From the NCBI GenBank assembly GCA_964444975.1, contig CAYUJD010000053.1:1-25850 (forward strand): a stretch of 25,850 nucleotides of DNA, in the 5' to 3' direction. The translations under genes and the position numbers were made by a program. The DNA is from VBAS01 sp964444975. GTDB lineage: Bacteria; Bacteroidota; Bacteroidia; Chitinophagales; Chitinophagaceae. Under the pieces are notes generated by a model, which was given only the letters and a program-made list of their open reading frames with translations, was not told where the DNA came from and ran no database searches. This document shows, piece after piece, positions 16,047 to 23,048 of this stretch. Positions within the stretch are counted from its first letter, which is position 1. The number at the start of each line of letters is the position of its first letter.

Positions 16047-17609
16047 ATGAACAAGGAAAAAAAATATACCGATAGTGGGATTGAGGTAAAGAAAATCTAC
16101 ACCGAAAAAGACACATCCGATTCCCCGCCTTTAGAAGATGGCGGTGTCTATCCGTTCACCCGCGGCATACAGGCCGATATGTACCGCGGCAAGCTGTGGA
16201 CCATGCGGCAGTATGCAGGCTTCAGCACGGCAGAAGAAAGCAACAAGCGGTATCATTATTTACTTTCTCACGGAGTAAGCGGTTTAAGTGTGGCTTTTGA
16301 TTTGCCCACCCAAATCGGTTACGACAGCGACCACCCGCTGGCCGAAGGAGAAGTGGGCAAAGTGGGTGTGGCCATTGATTCCATTGAAGACATGCAGGCC
16401 CTCTTTAATGGCATCAGTCTCCAAAATGTTTCCACCTCCATGACCATCAATGCCACAGCTTTTATCCTGCTTTCGTTTTATGTAGCATTGGCAAAACAAC
16501 AAGGCGCCGACCTGAAAAAAATTTCCGGCACGGTGCAGAATGATATTTTGAAAGAATATGCCGCCCGGGGCACTTACATTTACCCGCCCGGTCCTTCCAT
16601 GCGCATCATCACCGATATTTTTGAATGGTGCAGTCATGAATTGCCAAAATGGAATACCATTTCCATATCCGGTTATCACATCCGCGAAGCAGGCAGCACG
16701 GCGGTGCAGGAAATTGCTTTTACGCTCAGCAATGGCAAAGCCTACGTAAAAGCCGCGCTGGAAAAAGGACTTGACATCAATGTGTTTGGCAAACGGCTTT
16801 CTTTCTTTTTCAATGCCCACAATAATTTGTTTGAAGAAGTGGCCAAGTTCAGAGCAGCCAGAAGAATGTGGGCAAAAATGATGAAAGAACTCGGCGCCAC
16901 CGACCCAAAAGCAATGATGCTGCGTTTTCATGCACAAACCGGCGGCAGCACCCTGACGGCGCAGCAGCCGCTGAATAATATTGCAAGAGTAACGATTCAA
17001 ACGCTGGCAGCGGTGCTGGGCGGCACACAGTCGCTGCACACCAATGGATATGATGAAGCGCTGAGCCTGCCTACTGAAGAAGCAGCCCGCATTGCTTTGC
17101 GTACGCAGCAGGTTGTAGCATTTGAAAGCGGGGCGCCTGATACAGCGGATCCGCTGGGTGGCAGCTATTTTCTTGAATCGCTGACCAATGAAGTGGAACA
17201 GGCCGCCTGGAATCTGATAGAAAAAATTGACGCTATGGGCGGCAGCGTAAATGCCATTGAAGAAGGATTTATCCAGGATGAAATTGCCCGCAGCGCATAC
17301 GAATACCAGCAGAAAATTGAGACGGGTGAAAAAATAATTGTCGGGGTAAACAAATTCCAGGCGGAAGAAGAAACGCCGGTTCCCATTTTGAAAATTGACG
17401 ACAGCATCCGCAATGTACAGATTGAAAAACTGAAAAGGTTGAGAGAAAGCCGCGACAAAGCCAAGGTGGATCAGTTGCTGCAACAGCTCAACGATAAGGC
17501 CGTAAGCGGCGAAAATATAATTCCTTCAGTAATTGAAGCGGTGGAAAACAAAGTAACCCTTGGCGAAATCGCCGGTGAATTGAGGGGGGTGTTCGGGGAG
17601 TACAGGTAA
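16047..17609 (+). CDS. Methylmalonyl-CoA mutase large subunit, stand-alone type without B12 domain
   Basis: The 520-residue protein is the substrate-binding TIM-barrel part of an adenosylcobalamin-dependent acyl-CoA mutase. It has YPFTRG, MRQYAGFSTAEESN, GLSVAFDLPTQIGYDSDHPLAEGEVGKVGVAIDS, GTVQNDILKE and SISGYHIREAGS. Tyr56, Arg174 and His211 keep exactly the spacing of Tyr89, Arg207 and His244 in the Propionibacterium enzyme. Tyr and Arg at these places favour methylmalonyl-CoA; isobutyryl-CoA mutase has Phe and Gln, by family knowledge. The DxHxxG cobalamin-binding domain is missing, so a separate small subunit must be supplied from elsewhere; it is not in this window. The expected reaction is interconversion of (R)-methylmalonyl-CoA and succinyl-CoA in propionate and branched-chain catabolism. 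Other acyl-CoA substrates cannot be excluded. Confidence 0.92.
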   Translation: MNKEKKYTDSGIEVKKIYTEKDTSDSPPLEDGGVYPFTRGIQADMYRGKLWTMRQYAGFSTAEESNKRYHYLLSHGVSGLSVAFDLPTQIGYDSDHPLAEGEVGKVGVAIDSIEDMQALFNGISLQNVSTSMTINATAFILLSFYVALAKQQGADLKKISGTVQNDILKEYAARGTYIYPPGPSMRIITDIFEWCSHELPKWNTISISGYHIREAGSTAVQEIAFTLSNGKAYVKAALEKGLDINVFGKRLSFFFNAHNNLFEEVAKFRAARRMWAKMMKELGATDPKAMMLRFHAQTGGSTLTAQQPLNNIARVTIQTLAAVLGGTQSLHTNGYDEALSLPTEEAARIALRTQQVVAFESGAPDTADPLGGSYFLESLTNEVEQAAWNLIEKIDAMGGSVNAIEEGFIQDEIARSAYEYQQKIETGEKIIVGVNKFQAEEETPVPILKIDDSIRNVQIEKLKRLRESRDKAKVDQLLQQLNDKAVSGENIIPSVIEAVENKVTLGEIAGELRGVFGEYR

Positions 17610-17629
17610 AATAAAATTCCAGGAACCAA

Positions 17630-17647
17630 TCCCGATTGCAATCGGGA
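17630..17647. repeat. Perfect 18-bp palindrome between convergent genes
   Basis: TCCCGATTGCAATCGGGA equals its own reverse complement. It lies between the ends of the mutase gene and the convergent small helical protein gene. There is no T run on either side, so it is more likely a dispersed palindromic repeat or a protein-binding site than a classic terminator. Confidence 0.75.
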
Positions 17648-17662
17648 CCAAAATCCAATTCG

Positions 17663-18043
17663 CTATATCCACCTGCTCAGAAAATCATTAAACTCATGGC
17701 GCAGGGCATTCATGATCAGCTCCAGTTGTTCATAGCGTTCACGCAGCTGATGAGCCAGGCGGATAAATAATTCATCTACTTCGCCGGCATTATTACTTGC
17801 ATCACGGGTCAGTGCTTTTACATAAGCTTTTACTTCATGCTTCAGGTCGCTGATGTTTTTTTGCTGAATCATAAACTGGTTCTGAAAATGCTCCACCCCT
17901 CTGCCTGCCTCCTGCAAACTGTTTTTCTCAGCCACTTCTTCCAGCCTTGCCTGCATCAGGTCCAGTTCATCTTTATAAAATTCAAGCCCTTTCATCCACA
18001 TGGTATGATCGGTGCCGGCCTGCAATATATTCACGTAACTCAT
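17663..18043 (-). CDS. Small helical protein of unknown function
   Basis: The 126-residue protein is predicted to be nearly all helix, with heptad-like charged stretches (LEFYKDELDLMQARLEEVAEKN, QQKNISDLKHEVKAYVKAL, RLAHQLRERYEQLELIMNALRHEFNDFLSRW). It has no signal peptide, membrane segment or recognisable catalytic motif. A coiled-coil or helical-bundle cytoplasmic protein is likely. Codon use looks like that of the neighbours. It converges on the mutase gene, and the upstream spacer is rich in 7-nt repeats. It may be a Bacteroidota-specific hypothetical protein. Confidence 0.75.
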   Translation of the reverse strand: MSYVNILQAGTDHTMWMKGLEFYKDELDLMQARLEEVAEKNSLQEAGRGVEHFQNQFMIQQKNISDLKHEVKAYVKALTRDASNNAGEVDELFIRLAHQLRERYEQLELIMNALRHEFNDFLSRWI

Positions 18044-18150
18044 ACAGACTTTTAACCAAAAGTATCATTAGCGGTTAGCGGCCCGCCTGACAAAGATCAA
18101 ACACCGCTATGATTGTAACTATGTAAAGGACTGAGCTGAGAGGGAAAGAA

Positions 18151-18171
18151 TTAAAAAGTAAAAAGCAAAAA
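18151..18171. repeat. Heptanucleotide repeat, A-rich
   Basis: Three consecutive 7-nt units (TTAAAAA, GTAAAAA, GCAAAAA) keep AAAAA in phase while the first two bases vary. They lie in the 220-bp spacer between the small helical protein gene and glnS. Confidence 0.55.
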
Positions 18172-18220
18172 ATAACAGTAGTGGAAAATCTGTAAATGAA
18201 TTGCTCATGACACCGCGTGA

Positions 18221-18269
18221 CTCTAATCTCCAAACTCAAAACCATAAACTATAAACTCAAAACTCAAAC
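18221..18269. repeat. Degenerate heptanucleotide tandem repeat ending in the glnS stop
   Basis: Seven consecutive 7-nt units follow a CTcaAAa pattern (CTCTAAT, CTCCAAA, CTCAAAA, CCATAAA, CTATAAA, CTCAAAA, CTCAAAC). The last unit overlaps the glnS stop codon at 18264-18266, so the repeat supplies the end of the gene. Confidence 0.75.
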
Positions 18270-19961
18270 CACAGAACTCCTTTTCGCCTGCTTTGCCCAG
18301 TCATCTTTCAATGTAACAGTCCGGTTGAAAATGAGTTTATCTGCAGTGGCATCCTTATCCAGGCAATAATATCCCTTTCTCAAAAACTGGAACCGGTCTT
18401 CCGCTTTTGCATTTTTAATAGCCGGTTCTGCATATCCCTTCACCAGCTTCAGGGAGCCGGGGTTTATATAATCTTTGAAATCGCCTTCTTCACTCATCGG
18501 GTTTTCCACACGAAACAGGCGGTCATATTCCCGCACTTCCACTTCCAGGGCATCGGCAGCGTTTACCCAATGCAGTGTGCCTTTCACATGCAGGCCCGAT
18601 GTATCGCTGCCGCTTTTGCTTTCGGGAAAATAGGTACAGCGGAGTTCTGTTATTTTTCCTGAAACATCTTTTATCACTTCATCGCAGCGGATGATGTAGG
18701 CGCTTTTCAGCCGCACCATCTGGCCCGGCGCCAGGCGGAAATATTTCTTCGGCGGATTTTCCATAAAATCATCCCGCTCTATTAATAGTTCGCCGCTAAA
18801 AGGAATTTCCCTCCATCCTGCCCCGGTATCCTCCGGATTATTCTCGCTTTTTACAAGTTCACGATTCACGACTGACGATTCAAGCCTATAATTTGTAATC
18901 ACCACCTTCACCGGGTCGAATACCACCATCCTGCGCTGCGCAATTTTATTTAAATGCTCCCGCACACAAAATTCCAGCAGGCCGATATCAATCATGTTTT
19001 CCCGTTTGGCCACTCCTACCCTGTCGCAGAATTCACGGATGGCTTCGGGTGTGTAGCCGCGCCGCCGCATGCCGCTGATGGTCGGCATCCGCGGGTCATC
19101 CCAGCCTGTTACATGATTTTCATTCACCAGCTGCAGCAGCTTTCTTTTGCTCATCACCGTATAGTTGAGGTTCAGGCGGGCAAACTCGTATTGATGCGAA
19201 GGAAAAATTTCAAGGTTCTCAATCAACCAGTCATACAGTTCACGATGGGGCACAAATTCCAGGGTACAGATGGAATGCGTGATACCTTCAATGGAGTCGC
19301 ACTGGCCATGTGCCATATCGTACATGGGATAGATGCACCACTCGTCACCCGTACGGTGATGGTGGGCATGCTTGATGCGGTAAAGCACGGGGTCACGCAT
19401 CAGCATGTTGGGACTGCACATGTCAATTTTTGCACGCAGCGTACGGCTGCCGTCGGCAAATTCGCCGGCCCGCATGCGGGCAAACAAATCCAGGTTCTCT
19501 TCCACGCTGCGGCCTGCATACTTATTGCGGCGGCCCGGTTCAGCCGGTGTTCCTTTTTGCTCCGCCAATTCTTCTGATGTACTGTCATCCACATAGGCCA
19601 GTCCTTTGCTGATAAGTTTCACGGCGCATTGATACAACTGCTCAAAGTAATCCGATGCATATAATTCATTCTTCCACTGAAAACCCAGCCAGCGTACATC
19701 CTCCCTGATGCTTTCTACATATTCGGTTTCTTCGGTTTCAGGATTGGTATCGTCAAAGCGAAGATTGGTGTAGCCGCCATATTTTTTTGTCAGGCCGAAA
19801 TTGAGGCAGATACTTTTGGCATGGCCAATGTGCAGATAGCCGTTCGGCTCCGGAGGAAAACGGGTGATGATATGCGGATAGCGGCCTGCCTTCAGGTCTT
19901 CCTCAATAATTTCTTCAATGAAATTGAGACTGCGTTCTTCTTTTTTAATGGCTTCTGGCAT
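18264..19961 (-). CDS. glnS: Glutaminyl-tRNA synthetase
   Basis: The 565-residue class I synthetase charges tRNA(Gln) with glutamine in the cytoplasm. It shows the HIGH signature in PPEPNGYLHIGHAKS (44-47), the GlnRS segment DDTNPETEETEYVESIREDVRWLG, the KMSKS-like VMSKRKL (269-275), and a two-barrel anticodon-binding part (FSGELLIERDDF, then VKGTLHWVNA). The length is normal for GlnRS. At about residues 359-368, at the start of the anticodon-binding domain, the sequence RLESSVVNRE is encoded by a heptanucleotide tandem repeat and does not look like the family. The conserved reading (ENNPEDTGAGWREIPFSG) resumes just after, so the frame is intact. The last codons overlap another heptad repeat. 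Upstream lies a non-coding stretch of about 400 bp. Confidence 0.95.
   Translation of the reverse strand: MPEAIKKEERSLNFIEEIIEEDLKAGRYPHIITRFPPEPNGYLHIGHAKSICLNFGLTKKYGGYTNLRFDDTNPETEETEYVESIREDVRWLGFQWKNELYASDYFEQLYQCAVKLISKGLAYVDDSTSEELAEQKGTPAEPGRRNKYAGRSVEENLDLFARMRAGEFADGSRTLRAKIDMCSPNMLMRDPVLYRIKHAHHHRTGDEWCIYPMYDMAHGQCDSIEGITHSICTLEFVPHRELYDWLIENLEIFPSHQYEFARLNLNYTVMSKRKLLQLVNENHVTGWDDPRMPTISGMRRRGYTPEAIREFCDRVGVAKRENMIDIGLLEFCVREHLNKIAQRRMVVFDPVKVVITNYRLESSVVNRELVKSENNPEDTGAGWREIPFSGELLIERDDFMENPPKKYFRLAPGQMVRLKSAYIIRCDEVIKDVSGKITELRCTYFPESKSGSDTSGLHVKGTLHWVNAADALEVEVREYDRLFRVENPMSEEGDFKDYINPGSLKLVKGYAEPAIKNAKAEDRFQFLRKGYYCLDKDATADKLIFNRTVTLKDDWAKQAKRSSVV
18858..18885. repeat. In-frame heptanucleotide repeat inside glnS
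   Basis: Four 7-nt units (TTCACGA, TTCACGA, CTGACGA, TTCAAGC) run through the coding sequence, with weaker echoes to 18899. Since 7 is not a multiple of 3, each unit is read in a different frame. From memory, TTCACGA-type heptads are typical of Bacteroidota spacers rather than genes. Confidence 0.75.
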
Positions 19962-20331
19962 AAGTGGGCAAAGATAATAATTAGGAAGTGAGCTTTTGCG
20001 CCCTGATGGATCGTCCCTTGCCCTGAATGTTCGGGGCTCCGTTCATCGTCCCGTATTTCTGTTCATCATTTTGCACCTGCTGACCCGATAGCTACCAGGC
20101 AGTCAAATGCTGCCTGTGCTGTATCGCGAATTCATGAGAGTTCACAGCCTGTGTGGTGCTAATTTTTGAGGGGGATGCTTAACCAGTGTTGTCGCAGCAA
20201 AATCTTCCTTTGCCTGCTGAAGAAAAAGCCCAATCAAGGCTCCGGAGGATGAACGGAGCGTCGCAACAAAAGCCTCATCAGGGAACTTATGCCGGTTTCA
20301 AAATTATCTTATCAAAATAACCAAAATAAAA
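19962..20331. other. Non-coding region with nested inverted repeats
   Basis: No believable gene is seen in this stretch of about 370 bp. Three pairs of reverse-complementary words are nested in order around a common centre: CCCTGATG (20001-20008) with CATCAGGG (20276-20283), GCTCCGTTCATC (20036-20047) with GATGAACGGAGC (20248-20259), and ATTTTGC (20068-20074) with GCAAAAT (20206-20212). Local hairpins are CAGGCAG/CTGCCTG (20096-20102 and 20110-20116) and GCTCCG/CGGAGC (20239-20244 and 20254-20259). The pattern suggests a decayed inverted-repeat element or a structured region. It lies upstream of glnS and downstream of the terminator of the next gene. Confidence 0.5.
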
Positions 20332-20355
20332 CAGGGCCTTTGTACAAAGACCCTG
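20319..20355 (-). terminator. Rho-independent terminator of the Cys-rich lipoprotein gene
   Basis: The 24-nt near-palindrome at 20332-20355 forms on the minus strand a stem of CAGGG/CCCTG, one U-G pair, then CTTTG/CAAAG, followed by TTTTATTTT. It lies just after the stop codon at 20379. Confidence 0.85.
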
Positions 20356-20378
20356 CTGCTTTATTTCAATTAACCAAC

Positions 20379-21236
20379 TTACTTTACCGTCAGCGTAAAA
20401 GTTTTGGTTACCGTTTTGCCACAGTTGGAATATGTAAACGTAACTGTGTAAGTGCCGCCGGAAACGGGAAGCAGGTTGATGCTGCCATCGGCGCTTTTTG
20501 AATAACCGTAGGAAGCACCGGCAGGTGCAGTAACAGAGCTGGTGAGCACACCACCCGGGCAGGGATCGCCGGTAACTACTGGAGTGAACTTATAAATCTT
20601 TCCGCCATCCATACCGGTGAGAGTGTTGCCGGCCGCATAACCCGAATACTTCTTTTCATAATTGCCGCAGGCAGGCTTATACACCCAGGTGACAAGAATA
20701 TCCAGCTTGGGATTGCTTTTGTCGCAGCAGTTTACCACCGGCGTATCGGCTGGCACGTCCTCTTCAGGTGCTGTGAAATTGGCAACCGGGATGGGTGGCA
20801 GCGGTATATATGCTGCAATTTCAGCAAGTGTTTGCGCCGAAATATCGCCGGCCAGGTAAGCTTTCATCAGGTACGAGATGAGCGAAAAAGTTTCGCCGTC
20901 AAAATGAAACACATCGTACACAGCCTGCTCAATCAGGTTCTGGTCAAGTTTTTCAAGAATACCGTAAGCCTTGTGTGCAAGCCATGTTTTGCGGCCGCGG
21001 ATATCGGGCAGGCCTTCGCTGGTAGTATCCTCGTAAGCCACCAACTGGCGCATCTGGCACATATTGGCCACGGTGGCAATGCCCTGCCTGAACTGGGCAA
21101 GTGTGGAATAAACCGGCCTTGTTTTAAATACAAAATCATCATCATGATGGTTGATAACTTCTTTTTTACAGGCAAAGAATAATATCATAGCCACTGCAAA
21201 AAAGCCAAGCATGGTTTTAGTGAGTAATTGTTTCAT
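20379..21236 (-). CDS. Lipoprotein of unknown function with a C-terminal beta-sandwich-like domain
   Basis: The 285-residue protein has a signal peptide and lipobox LFFAC (Cys23) followed by KKE, typical of Bacteroidota lipoproteins. The N-terminal half, about 40-145, is helical (TLAQFRQGIATVANMCQMRQL, SLISYLMKAYLAGD). A Pro-rich linker follows. The C-terminal part, about 165-285, holds five of the cysteines after the linker (NCCDK, PACGNY, DPCPGG, SNCGK) and ends in beta-rich SGGTYTVTFTYSNCGKTVTKTFTLTV, which resembles an Ig-like or PKD-like domain. No enzyme motif was recognised. A surface or periplasmic binding role is possible but not shown. Confidence 0.8.
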   Translation of the reverse strand: MKQLLTKTMLGFFAVAMILFFACKKEVINHHDDDFVFKTRPVYSTLAQFRQGIATVANMCQMRQLVAYEDTTSEGLPDIRGRKTWLAHKAYGILEKLDQNLIEQAVYDVFHFDGETFSLISYLMKAYLAGDISAQTLAEIAAYIPLPPIPVANFTAPEEDVPADTPVVNCCDKSNPKLDILVTWVYKPACGNYEKKYSGYAAGNTLTGMDGGKIYKFTPVVTGDPCPGGVLTSSVTAPAGASYGYSKSADGSINLLPVSGGTYTVTFTYSNCGKTVTKTFTLTVK

Positions 21237-21403
21237 AAAAAAAATTTTTTAAGTTTTTTAATTCGTTTCCGGTGTTATATCAACAGGAGGTATGGCTTGT
21301 TACCGGGTTACATAAAAAAAATTCATGAAACAAATGGAGAGAAGAAAAAGAGCAAAAACCAACAGGCATGTTTGGAATAAACCTAATTTTTAAAAGTTGA
21401 AAA

Positions 21404-22405
21404 TTACTTATTGACAACAGGGGCAGCCCCTGTCTTTGAGTTTTTAATATTCAGCCGGTAGCGCAGTACCGCTTCATCGTTGTAAAAAACATAAAGCCAG
21501 CGGCCGGTATCGGCGGTGACAGGATAAACCAACTGCACCCTGTCGCCACGAACATGGAATTGGGTGTTGCCGGAAACGGAAGAATCCACGTACAATGTAT
21601 CAGCAGCAAAAAAATTCTTCACTTCCCTGTTTGCTTTCACTTCTATTTTTAATGAATCGCCGGCCGCCACCTCGATGATGCCTTTGGCAGGCTGGTAGTA
21701 AGTAATACCCGATTTGATATACCCGCCATAGCGAAAAGCACTTTGATTGAATTCCCTGTACACCGGTGTTTCGGCGAGCAGTGTCCATTGCGGGTCTTCC
21801 GGGTAATGATCCAGGATGAATTCTTCAGGCGGTGTTAGAAAATAAATATCGTTGTATTGAGGTATGTACTGATTGGAGTAAGAAATAAAACCGCTGGCCC
21901 AGGTTACATCCAGCAAATGCCAGGCGCTGTCGAGGTAAACTGCATTCCAGGTATGATTGACGCTGAACCTGCCGGAACGATTGCGATTGGTGCGGGCATA
22001 ACCATGAATGACTTCGCAACGGATACCGGCCTTTTCGCAAAGCGCTGCAAACAGGCGTGAATACCCGTCGCAAAAAGCAACTCTTTTCCTCAGCACCTTG
22101 GCAGCCACTCTTTCATTCAGCGGCGGCAGTGTGGCAGCGGTATCGTCAGCATCTTCATAAAACAGGCCGGGGCTTTTTTTATTGCGGTTATAAATGACAA
22201 GGTTGTAATCAACATTTTCAGTTATCCAGCGAAAGAAGGCCCTTGCTTTTTCACGGTCGGTTTTTCCAAGCGATGACAGTTGTTTTGCCAGCGAGTCAAG
22301 ATTTTCGCCGCGGATATTTCCCGCTTTTCTGTCAATATCATGATAGCCCGGTTGGGAATAAAGCCTGGTAGCGGCGATTAAAAATATAAGAAGAAGACTT
22401 TTCAA
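21404..22405 (-). CDS. Secreted transglutaminase-like superfamily protein
   Basis: The 333-residue protein has a cleavable-looking signal peptide (MKSLLLIFLIAATRLYS). The transglutaminase-fold core has Cys112 in RVAFCDGYSRLFAALCEKAGI, His151 in VNHTWNAVYLD and Asp166 in WHLLDVTWASG. This is the Cys-His-Asp triad order of the KYPHISC-like transglutaminase/protease group. After about residue 220, a beta-rich C-terminal domain is present (GGYIKSGITYYQPAKG, LYVDSSVSGNTQFHVRGD). It could act as a peptidase or cross-linking enzyme on cell-surface proteins; the substrate is unknown. The lipoprotein gene downstream on the same strand starts 167 bp after this one ends, so a shared transcript is possible but not clear. 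Confidence 0.87.
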   Translation of the reverse strand: MKSLLLIFLIAATRLYSQPGYHDIDRKAGNIRGENLDSLAKQLSSLGKTDREKARAFFRWITENVDYNLVIYNRNKKSPGLFYEDADDTAATLPPLNERVAAKVLRKRVAFCDGYSRLFAALCEKAGIRCEVIHGYARTNRNRSGRFSVNHTWNAVYLDSAWHLLDVTWASGFISYSNQYIPQYNDIYFLTPPEEFILDHYPEDPQWTLLAETPVYREFNQSAFRYGGYIKSGITYYQPAKGIIEVAAGDSLKIEVKANREVKNFFAADTLYVDSSVSGNTQFHVRGDRVQLVYPVTADTGRWLYVFYNDEAVLRYRLNIKNSKTGAAPVVNK

Positions 22406-22471
22406 TTGTCAATAATCCTGATAAAATTAAGAAGAGATTTTATCAGAGATTTGAAGCAGTCCGGACAGGGC

Positions 22472-22508
22472 AAAAGAAAACGGGGCTCCTTTGACAGGAA
22501 ACCCCGTT
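22472..22508 (-). terminator. Terminator after the ABM-domain gene
   Basis: AACGGGG (22479-22485) and CCCCGTT (22502-22508) form a 7-bp stem. On the minus strand the stem is followed by TTCTTTTG. It lies 18 bp beyond the stop codon at 22527. Confidence 0.75.
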
Positions 22509-22526
22509 GGAGAAATAATCTTTACT

Positions 22527-22832
22527 TCAGGCATGTTCCAGCACTCCTTCGGCCTGGTACACTTTCAGCACCGGGGGTTTGGCCAGGTTGCCCCGCACCT
22601 GGTCCACCAGGCTTTTATAAACGCCGGTCGACTCGTAGGCATCGGCATCTTCCTGGTTGTCCCATACGGTCATGGAAATAAAATCATCCTTTTCATCCGT
22701 GGGTTCCAGCAGCCTGCAATCAAGATTGCCTTTTTGTTTTCTTACCGTGGGAATAGCCACTTCGTTGTAAAATCTTTTCGATTCGGCAAGCGTCCCCGGC
22801 AGAAACTGCAAATAAGTGAGCCGTACAATCAT
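22527..22832 (-). CDS. ABM-domain (antibiotic biosynthesis monooxygenase-like) protein
   Basis: The 101-residue protein has the dimeric alpha/beta-barrel ABM pattern: MIVRLTYLQFLPGTLAESKRFYNEVAIPTVRKQKGNLDCRLLE, then DDFISMTVWDNQEDADAYESTGVYKSLVDQV. The family includes monooxygenases without cofactor, haem-degrading enzymes and proteins of unknown function. Catalytic residues are not conserved enough to choose. The cytoplasmic location is inferred from the lack of a signal peptide. The ATG follows a strong Shine-Dalgarno (AGGAGG, 4-nt spacing), rare in this phylum, and its leader can fold over it. Confidence 0.83.
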   Translation of the reverse strand: MIVRLTYLQFLPGTLAESKRFYNEVAIPTVRKQKGNLDCRLLEPTDEKDDFISMTVWDNQEDADAYESTGVYKSLVDQVRGNLAKPPVLKVYQAEGVLEHA

Positions 22833-22834
22833 AG

Positions 22835-22881
22835 TACCTCCTTTTATTAAAAGTGAAGAATGGCAGTTTTCAGAGGAGGTA
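22835..22881 (-). promoter_or_regulatory. Shine-Dalgarno-sequestering hairpin in the ABM leader
   Basis: On the minus strand AGGAGG lies 4 nt before the ATG. The segment carrying it, AGGAGGTA (22842-22835), is perfectly complementary over 8 bp to TACCTCCT (22881-22874), with a 32-nt loop between. Both arms would be in the transcript if the promoter at 22913-22944 is used. This could block translation until the hairpin opens. The control is inference. Confidence 0.5.
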
Positions 22882-22912
22882 TTTTTTTCATTTTACCGGA
22901 TTACACTGCAGT

Positions 22913-22944
22913 AAAAGTTACGACAGAAACCCCGATGCAGCCAA
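22913..22944 (-). promoter_or_regulatory. Promoter of the ABM-domain gene
   Basis: On the minus strand TTG (22944-22942) is followed after 21 bp by TAACTTTT (22920-22913), close to the TTG / TAnnTTTG pair with one mismatch. An ACTGCAGT palindrome (22905-22912) sits at the likely start point. The leader would be about 74 nt. Confidence 0.45.
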
Positions 22945-23048
22945 TTTTTTTTTGCAAATAAACAACAGCCTCTTTGAAATGGACTTCCATGGCATTTGCT
23001 TTACCACAGGTACCTGGCACCGGCGAAAGCAGCATTTCCACCAACGCT

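Noticed and set aside
18221..18269. CRISPR-like array
   Set aside because: The units are 7 nt with no spacers and no cas genes nearby.
21286..21317. AGGAGGT followed by ATG on the plus strand
   Set aside because: The frame closes after seven codons, so it is not a gene.
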